From: Tridacna crocea
Lineage: Eukaryota > Mollusca > Bivalvia > Cardiida > Cardiidae
Reading direction: 5' to 3'
Assembly (NCBI GenBank): GCA_943736015.1
Contig: OX031059.1
Location: 23,081,001-23,145,000 of the forward strand
DNA length: 64,000 bases
Positions 1 to 9,900 of the stretch are shown here, piece by piece. Numbering within the stretch: the first letter of the stretch is position 1; each line of letters begins with the position of its first letter. Made by a program: the position numbers and the translations under genes. The notes under the pieces are model-generated. The model had not been told where the DNA came from. It was given only the letters and a program-made list of their open reading frames with translations, and ran no database searches.

Positions 1-29
1 AAATTAATTATTTTTTACTGTCCCAAAAT

Positions 30-272
30 TTAAGCAAATTACGGTACTCTAAATTGAGAATGTTTGCAGACAATAAATTACATGTTTCTCAAAAACTGAA
101 ATTTGCCTGTGAAAAGATGGAAAACAATACAGGGAAGGGAGAAATTTCCCCACAAAGTTTTCCATTCTTACAAAGGCACATTTCTTACTGGCAATTTCTT
201 CTTTTCCTACAATGTTTTCAAATGCTTTTTTTCTCAAGATCATCAACATTCAGGGTTGAGTGGTAACGGTTT
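30..272 (+). mobile_element. Degraded hairpin MITE, family A
   Basis: Recognisable pieces are a GTTTGCAGACAATAAA block, GGAAAACAATACAGGGAAGG, and a 3' part ending TGGTAACGG. The central palindrome is strongly mutated. Confidence 0.5.
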
Positions 273-409
273 GGGCACATGCTTGTTTAGGGCAGGTATT
301 TGCTCTAAACAGATGGTTTCCAACCTAAAATCTTTTATTTCTACCCATATGCCTGCTAAATACAGATCGTGACTTAATAAAGGCTGCCATTTTACTGTTC
401 TTATTTTGT

Positions 410-634
410 TTAACCCATTATCATACAATCCCTACTTTTGACGACCCTGAGATAGAAGCCTTTAGGAAAATTTGTGGGAAAAGGAGAAAATGCTGGTAAT
501 CAGCATTTTCACCTTTTCCCACAATGTTTTCTACCCTTCACAAAACAAGTTTCAAATTTTTAGTCCTTCTTGTCATCAGCAAATGCTTTCCAGTTTGACA
601 AACCTAAAATTTTGTTGTTTGACAAAATGAGTTA
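410..634 (-). mobile_element. Hairpin MITE, family A
   Basis: Minus-oriented copy starting TTAACCCATTA, with central GGAGAAAATGCTGG / CAGCATTTTC arms. The right end is mutated (no TTAA). Confidence 0.8.
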
Positions 635-796
635 TATACAGAGTTTTCATGGACAAACATTCACCAAAGCAACGTTTTAACAACAATTTCTTGTTACCTG
701 GAAACGGGCTCGACAAAAAAGGAACTAAAACCAGGATTAAACCCTTTCTGTAATTTTATGCCTGTTTAGATCTATAGCAATGTGCCAAAACATTAC

Positions 797-964
797 CTGA
801 CACCCATCCCAGCCATCATTTTGGTAAGTTCAGCAATACCTCCTGGACGGTCACTCACTGTTACAACAAACCTCACTAGCCGCCCATCTACAGCTAGGCC
901 CCTTTCAATAGTGCGCCCAAGGGCAGTGGTGTCAATATTTCCACCACATAATGCTATCACTACC
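797..964 (-). CDS. Threonine dehydratase exon 10 (ACT-like region, last exon in window)
   Basis: Encodes (K)VVIALCGGNIDTTALGRTI, then the ACT-like VRFVVTVSDRPGGIAEL and TKMMAGMGV plus AG. Acceptor cctccacag, donor gtaatg. The following exon of the ACT domain is off the left edge. Confidence 0.92.
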
Positions 965-3900
965 CTGTGGAGGAAATGTATTGTTTGTTTGCTCAAGTTT
1001 CTAGCATATAATGGAATATTGAATTTGAAAATACCATAAACCCTTTTTTTTACTCTCATAGGATTAGAAAACATCTTTTACAAAGCTATTCCCATGTTCT
1101 GTTGCATATGGCTCATAAACAGTTTTAATTCATTATCAAACAACAAACTTTTAGGTTTGTCAAAATAAAAAGCATTTGCAGATGACAATAGTGACTGAAA
1201 AATTGAAATTTGTTTTCCAAAGTTTTCTTTCTCAGGGTCATCAATAGTAGGGAATATGTGGTAATGGGTTAAAAGTAGCAATTTCAGTTATTAAAAGATA
1301 AGCCACTTACCCAAATAATCCTGAGTTTTAATAAACCTACAATACAACGCTTTTGAAAACATTGTGTGAAAAGGAGAAAATGGTGGTAATCAGCATTGTC
1401 TTCTCTTTCCACAATGTTTATAACATTTTCTGAAACAAGTTCCATCATAAGAGTCACAGTAATATTGTTCAGACTGCAAAATGTTGGCTAAACATCATCA
1501 TGACCTCGATTTTACTTAAACTGCCATAACAAGTTGGAAAAATAAGGCTTCTGAAAACATGTATTTACTCCTTTTCCGACAATCGTTTAAATGCAGAAAT
1601 AATCTTTTAACCCTTTACCAAACAACAAAGTTTTAGACTAGTCCAAATTGAAAGCACATGCAGTTGACGAAATAAACATAACTAAAAAATTGAAATTGTT
1701 TCCAGCAAGGTAGAGAACATTGTGGCAAAAGGAGAAAATGCTGGTTACCAATGTTTTCAAAAGGCTTCTATTTCAGGATCATAAAAACCAGGGATTGTTT
1801 AGTAAAGGGTTAAGGTACATTCAATTAATTCTATTATCTGTAAATGCTTTTGATTTGGTAAGGTCTCTTGAACTAAAAACTAAACTGAAGAAAAAAAAAC
1901 ATGTTGGAAACAAGATTAATGTATTAGTGGTTTGTTTTGTAACAGCAAATTGACAGATTCATTGACTTCTTATTTAGTAAATCTCATAATTGTTATCTTA
2001 TTCTTGCAGTTCCAGAATGATAAGCTACCTACAAAAAATTGTCTGCTTAGACAAATGAATTTCACAGAGAAAGAGAATGTTCACTTGTAGCACAGGACAA
2101 ATTCTAATCACCCAAAATTTTGTTGTCTGGCAAAGAATTAACCCATTACCACACAATCCCTACTTTTGACGACCCTGAGAAAGAACTTTTTAGAAAACAT
2201 TGTCTGAAAAGGAGAAAATGCTGGTAATCAGCATTTTCTCCTTTTCCAACAATGTTTTCTACCCTTCACAAAACAAATTTAAAATTTTCAGTCACTTTTA
2301 TTTTGTCGTCTGCAAATGCTTTAAATTTTGACAAACCTAGAATTTGTCGTTTGGTACAGAGTTAACAAACCTAAGTTTATGCTCAACTAAGTTTGTGGTC
2401 AAAATTTCAAATTCATTAGAAATTCTGCAAGTGTAACAAGGGCTTTCAAATCAATTATGTGTCATTTTGAAATTTCATGTTCAGCTGAAATGAGCAAAAA
2501 AAAAAAGTTATAAGTATCTACCCTGTAGGCACTGTAAAATTCATGCTTATGACAAATTGATTGAATATTTATGCCAATTTTAACATTATTTTGGTCACAT
2601 CATAGCAACATTTCTATCATAGTTTCACCAGTCCCAAGCTTGAGCTTTGAAGTGTCATGTCAAAGGGCACTCCAATAAAGAAAAAACAAAAACCATCTTC
2701 CAGTATTCCACAAAGACATGGACCCAGATTCACCAAAAATTCTATTAAAAAACTATGTAAAAATTCCAATATAAAAAGTAACACAGTTTCCAAATGACTA
2801 AACTAAATTGTTCAGCAAATTAGAAGTTGTCATAATTTCTATATCTATAAATAGACTTACATTAAAATTAAGAATGGTTGGTGAACACAGACTGTGGAAT
2901 CGGTTGTACTAATGTTTAATTACATGGATTAAAACACATTACTTTTTTCCTTCCAGTTCTGGTAGCAGACCTTCAATTATTGCAGCAAGTCCTGTTGCAC
3001 CAGCTCCCTCAACAACAGCTTTCTCTAATTCCAACAGTCTAAGGATAGATAATGCTATGTTCTCCTCCCTTACAAAATAAAAAGAAAAGCTACTCCATCA
3101 AATTTCAGAACTTTGTGCTAACTATATCTAGGTACTGCTATGAAATTCTACAAATAAATATTGAAGCAATAGGTCATAAAGCAATTCTCATAAGACACTT
3201 TATCAAATGACAAAATTCTAGACTGGTCCAGATAGAAAGCATTTGCAGATGACAAAATAAAAGTGACTGAAAACTTGAAATTACTTTTGGGAGGGGAAGA
3301 GGGGAAGAAAACATTTTGGTAACCAGCATTTTCTCCTTTTCCCACAATGTTTTCAGAAGGCTTCTTTCTCAGGGTTGTTAAAGTCATGATTGTGTGGTAA
3401 TGGGTTAAACCCTGTCCCACACGATCTTGACTTTTAATGATATACTAAGGTAAACAACTTTTGAAAACATTGTGGAAAAAAGAAGAAATGCTGATATCGA
3501 GCATTTTCTTCTTTTCCACAATGTTTTCTGCCTTTTCAAAGGAAAAAAAATCTCAATTTATGCAAGTTAGTTTGTGGTCTGAAAATGCTTTCAATTTGGA
3601 CAATTAACCCCATTTCCTCAAGTATGCTTTAAAAGGCTACAATAAGCAATCATACAACAAGAGAACTGTGTAGGTCCAGTATTGCTCCACTGGCTAATAA
3701 GTACCATAATCAGAGTTCTTGGCCAAATGCTTTTGAAGAAAAAGACTTAGTACTCTCTATAAAGTTTACATGAAAATTGCAACCCAAGGGAGATGTTGTT
3801 TTTCACCACAGAGCAAGAATGACCTGAATTCTGGTAGAGGTCCACAAAATAAAGCCAAACATGAAATAATACAGGTCAAAGACATAATGGTTGTTAACAA

Positions 3901-6900
3901 GAAGATTTTCAAATTCACTGTAAATTTCAACTAAGTCTGAAGTTATCCACTATTTGAGGCTATGTGCCAAATTTGGTAGCCCCAGGATTTATTGATGGAA
4001 GTGAAATGCATTTTAGAATGTTATGGTTGCTGAAAAGCAGTGTTCAAAGATTTTCAATGTTTTGCAATTTTGTTGCCATGGATAGATTTTGAACAGGAAT
4101 CAAATTCTTTGAAGAAGTTGTTAGAAATAAAAGTTAAAGCATAGATGCGCATACGGATGGACAAACGGATGCACACATGACAGACACAGACCTTTGTCCA
4201 GTGGAATCAAAAAGTAATAATACTCACTTCACAACCACCATTTTATCAATGAGAGACTTGGCTGTTTCAAAAGCATTTACACCAACTGTTGGCACTGCCA
4301 GACCTGTTGTCATAGATGAAGAGAAAAAAAAAATCTTTGATTTCAGCTAGCAGGGCTGATAAATAATGACAATCCCAGACCTTTTGGCCCTTACAAGTCC
4401 AAGGTGTACTTAGGTGGGTCCATGTTTTTCTTTTCATACATTGTACAGAGTAGTGGTATCTCAGAACATGACAAAAATAAAATCCTTACCATTTCAGTTT
4501 GCTTTTTTGCTTTTAGTCTGGTGGCTTTGCTTGCCGAAATTTGTTAAAACAATTAAACAATAGGCATAATTATAGACCCTCCCCTTGTTTTTTTCTGCGG
4601 GATTGATCTCCATATTAGTAGGTCCTGGACTTTGGCTGTTTTTCAGCCCTAGCAAGTCTTCAAAAGTAGGAATTGCATTGCTTTTAGATGGACAAAAAGA
4701 ACACATGGGATATGTAGAAATGCTTAACCAAACTACATAAGTCTTGTCTTGTCCAAATTGAAAGCATTTGCAAACAACAAAATAAATATAATAAAAAGTT
4801 AAAATTTGTTTTGGGCAGGACTGAAGAAAATGTGAGAGAAGAGCAAATGGCTTACTGCATTTTCTACCTTTTCCATTTTATTCCTCAATGGTCATTTCTC
4901 TAGGGTTGGATTTTTTTGGAAAACAGTTAATTGTACATACCATCAGCCAAAGTAGACTTAGTCTCTGTGTAAACTGGTCTTCCAGCTTTCATGGCTTCAG
5001 TGAAACTGGCACATCTCTCTGATTCAACTCCCTGGAATAAAAAGTATTGGATTATCCCTCTGCCTTCCTGTAGGATTAAGTAAGATAAACCTTATCCCTC
5101 TGCCTTTTTGCAGGATTAAGGGAGAAAAAAACTTATCCAAACCCTTTCTGCAAGATTAAGTGAGATAAACCTTACCTCTCCACCTTTCTGCAGGATTAAG
5201 TCAGATAAAACTTTATCCATATGCCTTTCAGCAGGAAAAGTAAGATTAACCTTTTCCTCTGCTTTTGGCAGGATAAATAAAATAAACTTTATCCCTTAAA
5301 AAGCGAGGTTAAAAATGTGCAGTCTGATCTTTGACCTACACTTTCTGCCTTGCTGAGACATTCAGGATAAGAGTAGGCCTAATCTTGAGATTGCAAATAG
5401 TTTGGATATATCATTTAAAGACTGTAAGTGTCTGTTGGGTTCGTTCAACACCTCATGGCTTTGAAAGGGTAGAAAAATTGTGGGAAAAGGAAAAAAATGC
5501 TGATTACCAACATTCTCTCCTTTCCCACAATGTTTTCAAGAGCCATCTTCCTCACCATCACTGAAACTCAGGATTGTGTGTTTAGGCATTAGGCAGTGTT
5601 TCCATTGGTTTTTTAGGTCAAGGGTACACTTACCCCACTGGGCTGAAAATATGGGTTTTCACGTTTTTGTCGGTGATCTATTTTTCACGTAAGTTCATTT
5701 CTGGATAATTTTTCTGTATGATTTGAAATAAATTTGTCCATAAAGGTAACAAGTAAAATTCAAAACCTTTTATCTTACAACAGATAAGCTAAGAATGCAA
5801 AATGTTGTTTGCTCTCCTTACATTTTTCAGTAACAGACAAAAACATGAGTAATTACTGGATGCCCAGATGTAGATGTTTTGGATCAATCTTCTTATAAAT
5901 TTGCTACATGAATTCTAAATTCATCACATGATCTACACAGGAATATGCACAAGTGGGAACACTGGGTAAGATCATTGTTAGAAAAATCTGCTCACAATGA
6001 TTTGTACATGTGGACGCAAGTTCTTTATAGCTAAAGCTGAGCCAGCGATCAGACCGCCTCCTCCCACAGGTATTATACAAGCATCCAAGTCAGGAACCTG
6101 TTCCACTATTTCTAGACCCATGGTTCCCTGTCCTGCAAGGATGTGTGGATGATCATACCTACAGGGTTATCATATAAGATAATGAGTCATTATACAGGAC
6201 TGAGATATTTAGAGGTACAATAGACTAGAGTAAATCTTTGCTACAACACAGATGAGCACCAAGGCCTCAAGTTTTTTATACAGTAACACATCTGGTATAC
6301 TGTAATACACTTTTTTTTGGAATGCCTAGCTCTTGCACTTAGGCTTCATGCATTTATAAGCCCACAGACTCATCAAATACATAAAAAAATAAACATAATT
6401 CTACAATATTAAGATCACAATGCTAGCACAACACATATAACATTTCTCCTTCTATAAGGGTACATATACCTACAAGTAAATGGTTGCTCAAAGGATGGAG
6501 TTTGTCTTAAATAGGATAGAAAATGTTGCCAGAAAAGAATAAAATGCTTGTGACACGCTTTCAAATGCTCTTCTGCAAAAAAGTAGGGATCAATTTTGTG
6601 AAAAGGTAGGAAAAGAAAGAAAGGTAGGGATAGTAGGGTGTTTTCAAAGAGAACTTACTGCACTTTATATCAATGATAATGAATGGTTTGCAATCTGTAT
6701 ACATTATTTGATAACTTTATGTAAATATACTTGCTCACTTTACATCAGAAACCATCTGTGTACAGATGGAGTTCTTATCACAGTAACAGGAGCAACCTTA
6801 ACTCTTTACCACACAATGCCCAGTTTTAATATTTCCGAAAAAAATGCCATTTTAAAACATTCTAGGAAAAGGAGAAAATGCTGGTTACCAGTATTTTCTC

Positions 6901-9900
6901 CTTTTTCTACAATGTTTTCTACCATTTCAAAACCAAATTTCAATTTTTGATATGGAGCTAGTGGTTGTCTACATTGGCTTTCAATTTACACATATCTCAA
7001 ATTTTGTCATTTGGTAAATAGGTTAAACAGACATTGAGACTTGACAGAATATTTCTTTTTCCTAACTGTACAGACAACATTGTGGGAAAAGAAGCAATTA
7101 TGTGTTGCCAGTATATGCTTTTCTTCCCCCAGTTTTTAAAAGATAACTGAAAACTGCAGTGGTACAAAATGATACTCTTTACCAAAAAATCCCATGCTTT
7201 CACCCTTTACCAAACAATTCCTGGTTTTTACAATCCTGAGATAAAGGCATTTCAAAAACATTGTAGGAAAAAGAGAAAATGCTGGTAACCACTAACCAGC
7301 ATTTTCTCCTTTTCCCGCAATGTTTTCTAGCCTGCTGGAAACAATTTTCAATTTTTGAGTTACGCTTATTTTGTTGTCTGCAAGTGTTTCAATTTGGACC
7401 AGTCTTAAATTTTGATTTTTGGTAAAGACTTAAGACCTCTTTCAGGAAAATTGCATAAAAATGTGATAACACAGGTAACTGAAGCAACAGGTATGAGTAA
7501 TCATTATTTCTCCCTTTTTACCCTGTTGTTTTCTTACCTTTTAAAGACAAATTCTATCATATAAGCCATATTCATCATCTCCACATATATTCATAATGAG
7601 TCATTAGAAAATTTTGTTATCTGGTTTGGGACTTTGGAGCCTTCAAAAGCAAATTATTACTCACCCATTGATATACATCAGCCCTTGATCCTTTCCTAGC
7701 ACCATTGCATGTTCCCTGGACTAGTGTAAAAAAAAACATAATTTTTCAAGAATACGTTCTTTGATTCTACCTTAAGATGTCAAATCATTCTTTACAGAGA
7801 TTCCCAGGGTTGTGGCTTCAAAGAGATTTTTTATGTGCAATCTAACAAATCTTTTCCTGAAATTTCTTTCTGTATTTTATACATATATCAAAAAAGGACA
7901 TCACTTTTTACAACAGTCTAATTACAACTTAACATGTCTGTTTCTACATCCAAGACTGCTTTTATGAAATGACATTTCAAAGAAACAAATCTAGTTCTAA
8001 ACACATTGATACCTAGGTTTATTATACTCATGTTTAGCAAACCTTAACCCTTTCCCAAACAATCCCTGGTTTTTACAAGTCAAGAATAGAAGCCTTTTGA
8101 AAACATTGTGGGAAAAGGAGAAAATGCTGGTAACCAGCATTTTCTCCTTTTCCCAAAATTTTTCTACCCTATCATATAGAAAAATCATCTTTTTAGCAAC
8201 TGTTAATTTGTCATCTGCAAAATGCTTTCAATTTGGTCTGGTCCAAAATTTGCCGTTTGGGAAAGGGTTAAAGGTGGCCCTTCAGATTTTGGGGCAACAA
8301 AATACTCCAAAAGCCTTATAATCAGGTGGGAAAAGGAGAAAATGCTGGTGACCAGCATTTTCTCTTTTTCCCACAATGTTTCAAAAGGCTTCCATCTTGG
8401 GGTTGTAAAAACAAGGGATTGTTTAGTGAAGGGTTAACTCTTTACCAAATAATCCAAGTAACCAGCATTTTATCCTTTTCCAACAATGTTTTCTACCCTA
8501 CCAAAGACAGAAGTTAATATTTGGATAGCATTTGATTTGTCATCTGCAAATGCTTTCAATTTGGAGGGGTCCAAAATTTTGTTGTTTGGCAAAGAATTAA
8601 CATACTTACTTCACTTATATTAACACCCTTGATGATGACTGTAGCTCCAAAGGTTTTACATGCCTGAATCTTCATGAGAGGGGCTATAGTTGGCATGACA
8701 ACAGTGACCTTGACCCCAAGATCTTGTCCATGATATGACAAAGCCAAAGCATGGTTTCCAGCACTGGCAGCAATGACACCCTCTCTTCTTTGCTCCTTAG
8801 GTAAAGAAATACTTCAACAATAAGAGAACAAAATAAGCAAAGGAAGATGACTATTCAGTGATACAATGAAACATACAGCTACCTGATGTTACCATAGTGA
8901 CTAGAAAATTCACACTGGTTTACTTTGGCTACGTTTGTCAATTGTATTAAATCAAACATATATCAAACTGACATATGAACATATTTATATCAAAGTGATA
9001 TATGGAGAAAAATTCAGTATCTTATTTGTAGTCTGTGAAAGCTTAAGATTTGGATAAATCCAAAATTTTGTAGTTTTGAATAGAGTCAAGTTTTATGTCT
9101 GTGTTTTTACTCTTTCCATATAAACTAGGTTAAAATTTTGCTATCTGCTGAAAAAGTACTAAGAATGTAAAACTATGAACACATAAGATCATAACATGAT
9201 CAGTTTTGCATACCTTTGACAACATCATTAGAGTGTATCTTGCACCTCTCTCCTTAAAACTGGAAAGGAAAAAAAAAAGAGTCAAAATGACATTATTCTT
9301 TTGCTTTACCATTTACCACAGACCCTGAGATAGAAGGCTTGAAAACATTATTGGAAAAGGAGGAAATGCTTATAAAAAGCATTTATTCCTTCTCCAAAAA
9401 TGATTTGTACTCTTTCATGGAAAACTCTAATCACTTGGTCCAAACATTTGTAGTCTTGAAATGATTTCAATTAGGACAAATAAAAATAAAACATTTTGTA
9501 AAGAGCTATACTTTTACTTGACAAATTCACAATTTGTCCATATTACAAGCAGTTTCAGGCGGCAAACAAAACATTGTCTCAGTACCATGATAGAACATTA
9601 AGAGTGGACAGTAATGAAGCATATACACTTACACAGATGATTTAACTCTTTACCACACAATCCCGACTTTTAATGACCCTTAGAAAGAAAGCCTTTGAAA
9701 ACATTGTGGGAAAAAGGAGAAAATGCTGGTAACCAGCATTTTCTCCTTTTCCCACAATTCTTTTTACCCTTTTCAAAATTCTTTTTATCCTTTTCAAATC
9801 AAATTTGAATTTTTGATTCACATTTATTTTTTATCATCTGCAAATGCTTTCCGTTTGGACAAGTCCAAAATTTTGTTGTTTGGTAAAGAGTTAAACCGGT

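Noticed and set aside
7997..8437. Overlapping frames reading [21 protein letters not shown] peptides, here and at many other places
   Set aside because: All derive from the hairpin of the family A MITE; the same peptide recurs on both strands wherever a copy lies.
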